NCBI RefSeq assembly: GCF_001949145.1
Contig: NW_019091457.1
Coordinates: forward strand, 947,657 to 1,011,656
Source of the DNA: Acanthaster planci
Taxonomy: Eukaryota; Echinodermata; Asteroidea; Valvatida; Acanthasteridae
Length of the DNA stretch: 64,000 bases
Direction: 5' to 3'
Shown here: piece by piece, positions 47,001-60,000 of the stretch
Numbering within the stretch: position 1 is the first letter of the stretch
Layout: each line of letters opens with the position of its first letter
Position numbers and translations under genes: made by a program
Notes under the pieces: model-generated
Database searches by the model: none
Seen by the model: only the letters and a program-made list of their open reading frames with translations
What the model was told of the DNA's origin: nothing

Positions 47001-49827
47001 CAAGAATAGGCCAAAGAGATCAAGCATAATAAATTACATAACTCACTGTTATTTGACTTTCTCTTATTAATTAGATTAAGGGCCAACGATTTGTATACTA
47101 ATTCATATCATTGACGAGACTGAATTATTAAATCAGTAAACGAATGACAAAAAAAACAAATTCATGATTTTTAATGCATATAGTCATTACTGTGTTTGAA
47201 CTTTTAAAAATCTTCCTCCGAGAAGATATTTCATGTGCTCCAGTGACCCTTAGCTGTGGAAATATTCTGGGATAGCTGGGCAGTGATGTCACTGACCTTG
47301 TCTTGATTATGATTTGCAGTTACTTGTCCTTTCTCGTCTTCTATCTTCAGGCGCGGGCTGAAGGGAAGTCCGTACCACGTCCACTGGAACCTCATTGCAT
47401 CTTTCACGATATACCACGTGGTGTTCCTGATAGATTACAGCGTTCTGCCTCTGTGCTACGTCACCAATGTGGTAATTTATGTTTTTTGTGTGTGCTCCAT
47501 TGTGTCCACCCGCCTCCGTTGGTACACGAACATAATTGGACAATCGACGGGGAAGCGGAATAAGCCATTTGCGAGTTAAATTTGAATAAAATCTGGTACA
47601 CTGAGTTATCTGATTGCACATAAATGTAACGATTTGAATTCCCCAAAATCAATACACTGCTGCTATACCTCGAGACTCGGGGCAAGCTTTTGCATAGCAA
47701 CCACCATCTCTGGAATGGACTGGCTCCTTAGTGCCCTTCTCATCCAATGAGAACAGTGCATTGATGCAAGGCGTCTCTTATGTAACTAAGCAAGAGCTTG
47801 CCCTGAGTCACGAGGTATATAGCAACAGTGGTTTTAGTATGGAGAATTCAAATTGTCATGTTCACGTGAATTTAAAGAACTCAGTGTACCAGATTTTCTG
47901 AAAATATAACTCACAGAAAGGTTCTGGGCCGATTATGCAACGCTATGCTGTGACGTGTGACATGACGTGATATGATAAGGAACAATATGCATCACGATAG
48001 GACATAATACGACACAATACGATATGACATACGATGTGAGATGATGTGGAGAGCAATCCCAAAGCTCTAACTTAACTTGGAGAGTTTCTTTTATGTAAAC
48101 GTATTTTCACAGCACGCCCGAAACGTCCTGCACGTGATGATAGCATACACGGTCCTGGCCAACTTCTTCTGGATGTTGGTGGAGGGACTGATCCTCTTCG
48201 GCATCGTTGTTATAAGTTTCTTCCAAGAACAGAAAGGCAGACAGTTCATCAAGTGGTGTCTCCTGGGCTGGGGTAAGACAAAGACTTATTACTGCAGTGT
48301 GATGGGGTGCGTCGCATCTATCTGACATGTTGTGCACTTTCAACTTGACTTTCATATTTTCTTTTCTTTGACCGGAGGTTTACAATGATAATTTACCATT
48401 TTCCTTGTCGCCGCTAGGTGCCCCGGCTGTTTTGGTTATTATCTGGATTGCCGTTGAGAGTCTTACATTACCTGAAGATTGCAGGTAAAGTTTAAACCGC
48501 TACGAATTCTGGCAAAGCCACTCTGACAAAAATTTAAAGAGTGTTGTAAATGTTTAGTTGCCCATGAACTAGACTATACGTGGTCCTGATGTTTGTTTTT
48601 GTATCACTGCCATTTATCTGCCAGCTTGTCAACATCAGCCGTTGTCATGACCTGTCATTGTCGAAGAATAAAAAGACACGCGGAGTTCGGCGAGACCCTT
48701 ATCTCCCATGCGCGTACCCTACCGCGAAAGTTTTTCACTGCGCATGCTTTGAGCAGAGATGGTAATTTATAAGCATTACAAGTGTCGCTTTTCATTACTT
48801 GATTTTCGATATTGCGAGCCCAAATCTCCAGTGGCTTGTCAGAGAAAGGAACGGTTCTGTTAAAGCGTTATATTTTACGGGTGTGAGTGCCATTTCGTTT
48901 ACAACAGGGTTCTTGAGCTGGACATCACCAAGCCGGATACCCCCGCGATCGTGTGTGTCATCGTTCCCGTTTTCGTCATATTGCTGGTAAGTTTTGTTAC
49001 TAAAAAGTGTTCCGGTTACACACTAGCTTTAGCTACAAATCTAAGGTTCTTTTTTTTAGGAGAAAATTCTCCAATATCTCAAACACGTACATGTAGCCAT
49101 GTTCTTCCCTTCTCTGTTTTACAGTTCTTTTGTGAATTTCGGCGAATATTTTCAACTTCACTTCTCATTTCTCTTTCTCTTTTGTTTCCTTTGCACCTCT
49201 GCCTAGCAACTATGTATTGTTTTGTCTTGCAGATCAATTTAATAGTTTTGATCGTAGTAATACTAAACATTAACAAGAAACTACGGGCATGCGACAGCAG
49301 AGACCAGCGGAAAAGGCACAGGTATGTTTACGGTTTTTAATTGTTTTATTCATAAATACTCCGGACGGTACCCCTATTCAACAACGCGCCACGTGAACGT
49401 GTATCAACATTTGATAATTCCCGCTGAGATTTAATAATGCCCGCTGCCTAAAAAAAAAACAAACAAAAAAAAAAAAACCGCACTGGCACCTGGATACGAG
49501 ACGATTTTAATACTTTATCCCTATTGGTCAAGATTCTGCGTGCGACGCGCCACGCAGAACACGCCACGCCTGCCCCAAGTCCACATATGGAGATTCTTCT
49601 GGACAACTTGCGCAAGGAATATACCATAAAATGGACGGGGGCGTTCGGCAAAATGGAACTAATTTAATTCTAAATCAAAATCGTCGGAGCCTGGTTGTTT
49701 TCTGAAACTCTGGATCGCGACCAGCGATCTGACGTTGGTTCAGTAACACTGAACCAGTGTTTGAATCACTGACCGAGATCGGATCGGTGCGAAACAAGCA
49801 GGCCAGTAATATGTGATGCCCAGTTTA

Positions 49828-49859
<32 letters not shown>

Positions 49860-52676
49860 ACAGTGTCGATTCCGCAAGCGCGTTGTGAAGCCAAAGAGGA
49901 TCCGAAAACGCAACCCCACCTCAAAAAGACAGATTGTCGAAGCAGCCTGTTCAGGATTCCAAGCATTACATAAAACAAGTACAGAATGCCATGCAGGTAA
50001 ACAATGTACGAATATAAATCCATTGCTGGTCAGCCATGAATTGTATGTACTATGAAGGAAATTTGACCCCAGAAGAGAGAATGTGGGGCATAGAAGCGGA
50101 ATTCAACAGACTGGAGAGCCGTATGGCAAAACTCGCTACGTCGACATTATCTTTTTGTGTCCTGTGTTGATTCGCAGACGGACAGCCAAGTCTACCCTTT
50201 TCCTGTTGATTCTTTTGGGTTCGTACTACGCCCTGCCCATTCTGGTAGTGTGGATCGGAAGACCCTGCCTCCTCATCTTCATAGTAATTTACGTGGCCAA
50301 CATCATCTCATCGTTACAGGGTCTGGCTGTTAGCACTCTCTATGTCTTCTGCAATGGCGAGGTACGTGAACAGGTACGGTACGATGAGCGACGAAATGTA
50401 CAGGAATCATTAATCTGCGCACCGTAAAGCAAAGACAATTCCAAGGGGTGCTATCACCACATCAGTGCGGTGAACTATAGCACCGTACTCCCGCGTGTGG
50501 ACTAATTGTTAAGTCGCAACGCCCTGTATTGTCCATGCGTAGATTCTTCTGATATCTAAATTGGTCTCAGAGGTACCCAACGCCCGCGTACCACCTGCTG
50601 CGGTGTAACAGCTCCCTGTAGCGTCAACTTCACAGACTTTAGAACCAAAATGGCTTTTAATTCTGTGCTCGGTACAGACGTCAATTTTGTGCTAATCGTT
50701 GTCGACGTGCCTTGACACGTAATACATCATTTTGTTTCCATCAATTGAGACACTTATGTCGTAACTCCATACACAGCTCTGCGCCCGATTATCGCCCTCT
50801 TCTGTCATTGTTAGTTCCGAAGCCCATCGGTCACGGACGTCTTCAAAAAGAGTCAGGACTCGCAGTGCTTTTGTATCGACTGAAGCCACCAGCAGCCACC
50901 TTACCGTGCCAATGACAAAGGGACCGTTGGGTTGCAGGCCAATTTGACCACTTTTGCCACAAACAATTTTGGTTAACAATAGCGAGCAAGCCTTTGCATT
51001 ACCTTTATATTTGGCACGATAAAATGGCCGCCAGTGGCTTCAGTGACCTATATAATGTGGGCACTATAAGGGCATTGCGATTCCGACTTTTTATTACGAG
51101 GTCCGTACCATTAGTGCAGAGGATCCCCTGACTTTACGAAGCCATTGCAGTAACGTTATGCAGAGTAGATGGCCTACTTTAATTCAGAGGAGAGTCTGGT
51201 TGCCAGACCAAAGGACTGTAACAAATCTGACAAAATCATATGCCCGGTAGCTGCCTCTGCCTGCTGACCAATCTGGGCAGAAATACTGGTCGGATCAGAA
51301 CTTGAAAGTCTGAAATCTCCCTATCGGCCCAATTTCGTAGATGTTATGGAAATAGTTCTTGATGTTCGCGAAGGTCGCATGCATACGGACCACTCCCGTT
51401 TCTGATTTCCCCACATGCCCGTAGTCTTGTCTAAGTGTTATCTCTTGGTCAGTCGCCGCTATACGAACAACTGTAAGCAATCCAAAGTGCCTACTCCATA
51501 GATTACCATATGCCATGGAAATTGGACAATTTCCCACAACTTATCGTGGTGTTTAAAAATATTAATGATTGCTGCATTCTGTTTGCCACGTCTGCGCGAT
51601 AGCCGATCACAGTGACATTAAAAACGAACATAGAAAACAAAAACAACTTTTGGACGGGCATGTGCTTCAGCTGAAATCAGCCCTGTTAGCATACCATCAT
51701 TGTGTCGTACTTGTACCCAAACTGTACATGTCAGGGCTGCGCTAGCTGTTCTAGCGATGACCTCAGCAGGAGACCATTTAAGACAGGGAAACACTCAACT
51801 CCAGAAAGAAGCCAAGCTTTTGTACGTAGTGTGCAAAGTTGATTCGTACACATTGTTAAATGTTCAAAGCCCTCTAACATTATTTTCTTCGACTTTATAA
51901 TTGACCTTGTTTCTGAAGAAGCCATTTCTTATCTTGTTAATCGTATCTGGTTTATAATCTTTACTTTTTCTTTGCATGGAATTGTGTCTGTTTAATTTCG
52001 AATATTATTGATTTGGCTTTCAAGCCTCCGCTCCATTTTCCCCCCAAGTCTAGCGTAAAATTTAAACACCGATTTAAAAGTTCATCAATCAAAATAATTC
52101 ACAGGAGATTTTACAGACACATGTACTAATTTTGACAGAAAATTTCATTTTGTTCTTTCATTGATGCTGCCAGTTTCCGGAGAGGAAGAGTTATATTTAC
52201 TTTCAATTTCAATGATAGCCGACCCTAGAATAAGTTCCACAGGGTAAGCTTAATGTTACACGGCAAAATGACTGTACTGTGCTTGACAGGTTCGGCGCTT
52301 ACTCGGCAAGCGATTCAAAAGGTCGGACTGGAGCCTGAAGTCTACAACAGGAACCAGCCGCTTGAGCTCGTCCACTTCCTTCGGCAAGCGTAACAGCAGC
52401 TCCACGAGCAGCGACATCAGCGGCAGACAGGCGCGACGAAACACCGGTCCTTTGGCGGCGAAGGCCTCGGTGGAGATGAGCACCATGTCAGCCGCTTCGC
52501 CGCCATCACGGGCGGACGTGAACTCCAACAAGCAGCCGGGGCTAGCTGGGAACCTGGAGGACGAGCGCATCCTTCTTGAAGTAGGAGGAGAAGGGCGTGC
52601 CGAACAGGACAGGAAGAAGGGGGCGAGGTCCGGCAGCGGATACATCAAGCTGAACACCACCGAGCCGAATGAGTAG
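44050..52676 (+). CDS. Secretin-like (class B) GPCR with short ectodomain, 12 exons, 485 aa
   Basis: This is a seven-helix receptor of the hormone-receptor class B1 type. Coding exons: 44050-44058, 44336-44462, 44575-44661, 45697-45761, 46260-46342, 47351-47471, 48113-48272, 48418-48484, 48908-48986, 49233-49321, 50178-50361 and 52290-52676. All have GT-AG ends and matching phases (0,1,1,0,2,0,1,2,0,2,0). Exons 1 and 2 give a signal peptide (MRQ joined to KLLVYVFALLMALKLAAC). Only about 75 residues with five Cys follow before TM1 at residue 97. Class B hallmarks are HVHWNLIASF (TM2), ANFFWMLVEGL (TM3), LLGWGAPAVLVIIW (TM4), AKSTLFLLILLG (TM6) and SLQGLAVSTLYVFCNGEV (TM7), followed by a Ser/Arg-rich tail of 128 residues. 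The TM3-top Cys of the family seems absent, while a Cys in loop 2 (EDCR) is kept. The transmembrane part is certain; the first four exons, especially the nine-base exon 1, rest on phase and signal-peptide logic. Confidence 0.85.
47570..47905. repeat. Fold-back element in GPCR intron 6, copy 1
   Basis: The left arm (TTGAATAAAATCTGGTACAC, then CTATACCTCGAGACTCGGGG) is mirrored by TGAGTCACGAGGTATATAGC and GTGTACCAGATTTTC on the right. A left-end copy of the same family lies just behind the esterase stop codon at 62030. About 335 bp, no coding capacity. Confidence 0.75.
51010..51109. repeat. Diverged fragment of the 34059 fold-back family
   Basis: GATAAAATGGCCGCCAGTGG, AGGGCATTGCGATTC and GAGGTCCGT correspond, in inverse order, to parts of the element at 34059-34312. 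The similarity is partial. Confidence 0.35.
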
Positions 52677-53849
52677 GTGTCGTGTGGTGGCGCTGTGCCG
52701 TAACACCGTCACCGCCAGACCTAGTGTGGTTATGGCCGTGTGTCCAACTAACCTGTCAGCCGGTGTCGTAGAGAAAGCTGCCCCCTGCACAACGGTCAGG
52801 GGAACAGAATTTGCTAAGGAAAAGTCTCCCCAAGCCAGGGTGTTCTGCCCCAAACTAGGGGCAATTTACCCCTCAGGTCCAATTCCACTTGTACATTCAT
52901 CTAACGTTTATTTGTGGTTCAAATTTTTATTTTGTGATACCCGTAATGTTTCTTAACCAAGAAGAGTGAATGTAATTTTGGCTCCACCTTGGAGAACTAA
53001 ATGTATGTAGTGCATACTAGATGTGCAGTAAAAATCTATCTTGGTAAATTGTGTGTTCATAGATCGTGCTAGTCGTATTGATGGAGCTGAAATTTCTTTG
53101 AAACGTAGTAGACTTGGCCAAAAAGCACTTCTGCAGTAGATGCAGACAACTGTTAAATCAAGGTAAAACTCGTGGAAGCTCGGTAGAATGAGCGGGGAGG
53201 GGGAACTATGAGATCAGCGAAGTCAAGTAGTTGTAGCGAGTTACGTGTGAAGTGGGGAGGTCATAATTATTCACCATTAGAGTCCGTAATTAACCTATGT
53301 TGTGCAAGGCGGACAGAATTACCAACTGGAAGGATAAACTCTCCGGGGAGACATGATATCTCAAACAAGCCAGGCAAAGATTTCCGGGGGGACCGAGTCT
53401 TCATTAACACCGGAAGTAATCCCCTACTCTCGGGGAAATGGTTACAGCCGCTCAGCATGCGCCTTCGACACGTGCACGTGTTCAAGTCAATAGTCTTAGC
53501 CAAAACTTTCAAGCAAGTGGACGCGTCATTGTGTCACGTGGATGGTGGTACAGCGCCCTCTTCAAGTTTTGGTGAAACTGGCCGAATTGGGAATGGGACC
53601 CATTTGATGACATGTAGGCCACATAATAAGTTTCTCTACCAGCGACTGCTGCTGGAGACGAGAGGAACCACTTTGGGTTTGCTGTTATGCACGAGAAAAT
53701 GACAACAGATTAAATGGGTGGAACTTAAAATCCAACATTCTTTTCAGTTCATCACATGCAGCTGATTTTCTTTCGCTATGAGGATGGAGTCCTTTGCTCT
53801 GTGATCGTTACACCTGACGTATACAGAGACAAACATAGATTGAATGCAA

Positions 53850-54021
53850 TACGTGCGATTCATAATAGTGCGCCTCCAAGAGTTTGCAACGCGTTGGCCA
53901 ATCACGACGCGCGAAATCTGTCGACCCTTTCCAAACGCGCATTGGGTCGACAGATTTCGCTCATCGTGAATGGCCAACGCGTTGCAAACTCTTGGAGGCA
54001 CACTATTGTAAATCGTCCGTA
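53850..54021. repeat. CCAAT fold-back element, copy 4 (best preserved)
   Basis: The two arms of about 80 bp are nearly perfect inverses. The left arm reads GCGCCTCCAAGAGTTTGC, AACGCGTTGGCCAATCACG and CGCGAAATCTGTCGACCC; the right arm reads GGGTCGACAGATTTCGC, GGCCAACGCGTTGC and CAAACTCTTGGAGGC. The outer ends are ACGTGCGATTCA and AAATCGTCCGT. No coding capacity. Confidence 0.85.
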
Positions 54022-55789
54022 TTATATTTACATGTAGAAGATTTCTGTGTTGAGTAAAGTAGTATCACCAAAACATAGTGCAAATGGTGCTGAGTTTAGA
54101 TGCTGTAAGTTCTTAGATAGTGGTAGATAATAGTTTGACGACTTTGACCAATGCTTTTCAAAAACGACACAACCTCAGAAGTTTGCTTTGTAATAATTGC
54201 ATTTTTGTGTCACTTGTGTTTGCCTGTGTCGTGTATATTTCACTTAATTAAACCTGTACGGTTATAAGCAAAAATACAGCATTGTACATTTCAGAATTAA
54301 CACATATTGAGAGACAGAATTGAGAGTAGCCACGGGTGAATGCAGAGCAAGGCTCCTCACACTGTGTTTTAATAAATGGTGAAAGGAAAGGATCCAATGT
54401 CAAAGGAAACGGAAAAGTGCAGCATTGAAGGCCAATGTAAACAACACATGGTTCACAGTCTACCAACTACTGAGGTCAATCACAATCAAACGGATTGTTC
54501 TGATTTTTTTTCAGGCAAGGATTTTTGAATCTAAATATTTTAGAAATACGACCTGCATAAATCAGTATACACATGTACATGCATACTACAGTGGAGGGAA
54601 TAGGTGTACAAATCTGTGAAATAAATGTTTTCGCTTATTTAATAATAAAGCAAAACTACCTGTATCATGAATTTGACCAGCTGTCCACCACAACCGAAAG
54701 TGATCATTTTACTTGAGGGGAAAGTGGTTGGATTATTTGCTGCTTTGTTGTCATCGCAAGAAATCATTCGGTTAGTCAGAGAACCTACCTGCCCCTCCGT
54801 CCGTCCGCGATTATAGCCAACTGTAAGTAATCTGTGGAAACTCTTTATGATGATAAAACACGACATCGGCACGCACAGCGAACTCCTCTTTTCAAAACTA
54901 CTAGGATTATCCGTCAACGAACACAGGTATATATATTTTAAATGAAGCCCAAAATGATTGTATCCCGTCTGATACGACACTTCCTTGTCGGATCAACTTG
55001 TGGACATCGATTTGTCTGTATTCATTTTTTTTTCACCGGAGTTCAGGTAGCTGCAAACGTTTATACAAATGTACAATTTACGCTTTGCACGTTTCTATTT
55101 TTGTCCCCAACTTTCGGGAGTCAAGATATTGCTGTTACAAAACGAGACAAATAAGTACGATGTAGTTTTCGCACTGAGCACGAAGTGTAATTGAACTTTT
55201 GCCGACCACAATCAACTCTTCGTCACCTCGGGTTCCTTTGTACTGGGTGCGGTGCGTGCATATAGAACATACGCACGGACGACCAGACCACACTTGAGCC
55301 AGTGACGTGTGATGTGGATAGATTTATGGATCCGTTCCCTCTTCCCTTCAGTATCTCACCTTCGTACCCTGGTATCGGGTGTGGTGGAACATACATGCAC
55401 TTGAACCAATGGCGTATGATGCGTAATGCGATAAGCCAACAAGGTACAGGTGCTTGCCATGCACTAGTGAAACAAATATTTTGCACACGATGTCCTCACG
55501 GCGGGCTTTGTTTTTTTTGCGCCGGGTGCTTGGACCTAGGTCTATAATGCGGGGAAAGACACGCGAGCAAAAGGTGAAAGTTTCCAGAATCGGCCGGATG
55601 ACACTTCACACAGATAAGTTTGGGGATCATCGAAATGCGTGTGAAATCACACTTTACAGCAAAAGCTTGTCATGTTGACAGGGTAAATCTTGTTTTTCCC
55701 GATTATCTGTCTCGAAAAGAATTCATCAGTCATGAAGAAGACGTCCTGGTGCATTTTGACACCTTGTGGAAAAATATCATGGCACATGC

Positions 55790-55868
55790 TTGCTCTGATG
55801 GGATTTGAACAGACAACCTCCTGCGTACTAGCGCAAACGCCTCACCAACCACTCGACCACCGGGCAGA
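55790..55868 (-). repeat. tRNA-derived SINE head (Ser/Leu-like)
   Basis: On the minus strand, GCCCGGTGGTCGAGTGGTTG gives a class II tRNA-type A box. About 50 bases later TTGTCTGTTCAAATCCCATC gives a B box (GTTCAAATCCC) as in Ser and Leu tRNAs. The acceptor ends pair poorly and no clean anticodon loop of seven bases forms, so this is a SINE head or decayed tRNA copy rather than a working tRNA gene. The non-tRNA body would continue to the left, toward about 55700. Confidence 0.65.
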
Positions 55869-57037
55869 ATCAGGAATTTTTCCTGGGGGAGGGTCAGGCC
55901 CCGAAGATTTTTTTTATGTTCAATTGTTGCGAACTGGCAGACACATACGTAATGCATTACAATGTTACTGGTGTACAAAATGATAACCCCTACATCAACA
56001 GGAATTATAGGATGTTACTGATCGTTTTTTTATTATTACTATAATTGTTATTTCGTTTTATTTATTTATCGATTAAATCTTCTTAACAGAGCAGTGGCCA
56101 TTGCCACCCCCGCATCTGCGCCCAGGTTGAAATTGAGGTTGAAACAGTGTGCACCGCAGTTTTAAATTAACAACTTTACAAATTTCGTCATATCTTGTCA
56201 GTTTGACAAGGCAAGAGCTCTGGTTTTCAGAGTCATTTGACAAGAACCCAACATACAGGCCCTATCGACTGCTTGCAGTATGACGAGCTTGTCCTCCAGC
56301 ACCACGTGTGCACGAGTATCTCGTCAACATGACAAACGAAACTTGCTGGGGTTTCTGCTCACGAGTAGTTCTTGGCACTGTTCAAAACCAATCAGTGCAT
56401 TGCCGACCACTGTACAGTTACCATCAACGTTCTACTCGCATGCATTTCATTGTGAAACGTCTCTCTTCACAAGTTGAATGTGTGGGCATACATGCAATAA
56501 AAGCAGGCATGGATGGATAGGCCATATGTTTTTCAGTTCTTTCATATCCGTGTTCAAATTGCATAGTGCATGCTGGACGCCAGGCGACAGTGCCTTTGCG
56601 GAATGTAGATACCTCAAAGATTCCAACACAACGGATTTTATTCCTGAAATTTTACTACTGAACCCTGAACTGCGTCACACACAGCGCCGCCGGAACGTGA
56701 ATGCAACAGTCGTCAACCTTGCACCTCATGGGTGTTGTACGCAAAATAGGGCGCATGTACATGTACATGTAATGTACTTATTTAGTCGGATGCGTTGGCG
56801 TAGGCAAAAGAATGATTCACAGCAGGCATAATGCTCTGTGCCAATCATGAATAGTCGAGACTGTACAAAAATGAATTCTCAATTGTTCCACACAATGTCG
56901 AGTTTCACGCGATCAGTTGCTCTTTGAACCAAAGCGCCCAGGACTGCAGGCTCGCCGTACGGATAAAAAGCACTGCCGGGGTTAAACAGTAGAACAGTGT
57001 ACATGTGAAGAGAGCGAGCGCTGGTGTCAAGCTCACG

Positions 57038-60000
57038 ATGAGCGGACAGCCATCCGTTATGTTTTTGCTGGGTAGCACCCTGATTGCTCTCGGCTTGTTA
57101 GTAACACTGACAACCTCCCAGCCTACTGTTACAGTGACGCAGGGAACGCTCGTCGGTACCACCGAGACTTTCCTGGACGGTGGGTTTTCCGGAGCGGGCA
57201 ACAAGAAGGTGAACGTCTTCAAAGGGATACCGTTCGCCGAGCCGCCGCTCGGGTCGTTGAGGCTCAAGCCCCCGGTGGAGAAGGCGTCGTGGGAAGACGA
57301 GGTCTACAACGCTACGTACTTCAGACCCGGTTGCCTCCAAGATCCTTTCTACGCTCAAACGCTCGACTTTGACATAGACGAAGATTGTCTGCACCTCAAT
57401 GTTTTCGCCCCTAATGCAACGTTGGTGAGCTAAACCGCTGGATAATACCATATCATAATCCTGAGATCCTAAAAGAAATGAAACATTCCCCTAATACTTC
57501 AGAATCTGTATTAGGAAAAACAATAGGATAGCTGTTCATGGTTTAAAAAGGGCCTCAACCAACAAATATATAACAATGTCCCGCCGCCTAGCTCTTTGCG
57601 ATGATACTTTGATGATTTTCGCCATAGTGTTTCTTCGACCTTCTGCAGTCTAATTTTATCCTCTCACCGTTGATGTTTTATCCCTTCAGTCGGAGCCCGT
57701 CCCTGTCATGGTCTGGATCCACGGCGGCGGATTCACGTTTGGGTCAGCGATAGAGCGGGTGTACAACGGCGTCCCATTGGCTGCGGTCGGTGACGTCATA
57801 GTAGTTACCGTCAATTACCGCTTAGGCGTCATGGGATTCCTGTCGACAGGTAATTTGCAGATGTTGAAGTCAAGACCCCTGCGACTGCACCAATTGAATT
57901 AAGAAAGCGAAAGTTAAATAAGCTGAACACAAGATGTTTTGCTTTACAACCACACTCTGCCACGCGCAAGACATATTATATTCTTAAGATTCGACAGTTA
58001 AAAGATTTAGCAGCCGTGAACAGACACAAGTCTCCTTTCTTCCCTCTTTTTTAAATCGTCTATAACTGACGCTACGGTCTACTGAAGAGCATTTGTGCAG
58101 TCAGTGAGAAGGTAAGACTTCTCTCTATCGTGCATCGAAAATTTAAGACTTTCTTCTAACCGCGGGGTGGAGCTAAATCTGGGGGCTTTTGCATATTTCG
58201 AGGAGGAAGGTGAAGATTATCCCCCCCCCGCGTAAAAATGCCTCTTTTTTGGTGTTGGGGGGGGCGTCTGTTCCCCCCAGAGCTGACAATGCTCCTGTAA
58301 CCAACAGTGTTTCATTTCTTCTCCTGACGATAGCTGATGAAGCTTCACCGGGAAACTTGGCTTCGCTGGACAATGTCCTAGCATTGAAGTGGATCCAAGA
58401 GAACATTGAAGGTATAAGCTGAGAACCACTTGTGCTTTGTTCACCTGAAAGGACCAATACACTAAAAGAAAGAAGGGAAGTTAATGAAAACCAAAGGCTC
58501 TAAGTCGGTGATCACGAGCTAGGGCTCGTCCTCTCGTTCTGCCTCAGCCTGATCCGCCATTAGAATCGACGACAGGAGCCGTGACTTCGCCGAGTCATGC
58601 TTTCTTATTTCTTTCCAACAGCTTTCGGTGGCGACAAAGAACGAGTCACAATCTTCGGGGAAAGCGCCGGGGGCGTGATGGTTGCATTCCTAGTTCTGTC
58701 CGAGATGACGGAGGGGTTGTTCACTCAGGCGATAGTACAGGTACATTGGCAATCAAACAAATCTTGATGTTAAATGCTCTGGGTGCTGCACTGTAAAACA
58801 AGTGTTACTGTTTTTCAAGGCCTTCCTGCATGGTAACACTCGCTGAGCGTGCTGTGGTGTTAATCCAAACGTAAACACGCGACGTTTATTTCTTAAACAA
58901 ATACATATTGATGTGTTTTAAATTTAGACACAACGACACATTTGGGTTTTAACAAGAAGACACACAAACGTGTTTATGGGTCGGTAACACATCCTGAACA
59001 CCGAAACACGTTTATTTCCCAAAAGGTGTTTCAATTTAAACGATTACATCATACATGTTGACAGTTAAATCGATCGAAGGCGCGTTTATCGTGGGCAGAG
59101 GTTTTTACAATGTAAATTTAACCGCACTCTGCCATCAATGCCATTTCTCTGCCTGTTCTGCCTTTCAGGGTACATAAATGTGTAGTTAAAAGACCATATT
59201 CGAACGTTTTCAGGCATATCGTCAAATCCTGTTTTCTTGTAGAGTGGATCGGCCTTTTCGGTCGAGGTTGGGCCATTAACTGAGAAGGGGGACATGGTGC
59301 TCCGTCAGAAGGCCTTCCAGTTGGGAGAGGTCGTCGGTTGTAGTCCATCGGACAGTTCGGCCCTGATAAGCTGCCTTCAAGCCGTCAACGCCGACGACCT
59401 CATAAACGCCCAAGCAATGGTAAACCACCAAAGCGTCTGTTTTCTAACTCTGATCAAGATCCAATGGAAGATGCTATCGATGGCAGGATATAGGATTACA
59501 GTAGACACGTAAAAGTACATCGGTTGTTTTACGGAAGATACTCTGGTCTCCTTTTTCTGATTTATTTTCAGAATGTGTTATAAATTCTTGAAATAGTCGG
59601 CTTCAAAGACTGTATGAGGTCCCTAAATCCCATCAAAGTTTCAAGTTTTAGGAGTCTCGTGTTGCCTGAATCACAAGACAAGGGATCACAAAACTGTCAC
59701 TTTCTTGTCCTTTATGCTGAATTTGCTTCAATTCGAAATGTTGAACCTTTCTTGAGAAACGTGTGGGATAGAAGCTTATAATTAATTGTTTTGGCAGCGT
59801 GGCCCTCAATGTTTCAGGTCAGCATTGGTGATATGCCGCGATCAATCGATTACTCAAGTTCTTTGTCCTATATAATTTTCCATGCAGGGAGAATATTTTT
59901 CGCATGTAATTTTTTGCACAACTAATACGCAGACCCTTGTCATTTGATTGGTGGAACTCGCATCACGTGGCATTTACCAATGTCATTCACGTTGCGGCCC

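Larger units (their letters stand above)
52677..57037. other. Intergenic, no gene recognised
   Basis: The interval holds the 3' end of the class B GPCR, a CCAAT fold-back copy (53850) and a tRNA-derived SINE (55790). An open frame of 164 codons at 53208-53702 has no recognisable domain and no supporting splice sites. A minus-strand frame at 54639-54980 is likewise unassigned. The promoter of the esterase should lie just left of 57038, but no TATA box is evident. Confidence 0.5.

Noticed and set aside
53208-53702. ATG frame of 164 codons
   Set aside because: No domain, signal peptide, family resemblance or splice context could be seen; may be chance.
55790-55868. Functional tRNA gene
   Set aside because: Both internal promoter boxes are present but the acceptor stem and anticodon arm do not fold properly, so a SINE head is more likely.
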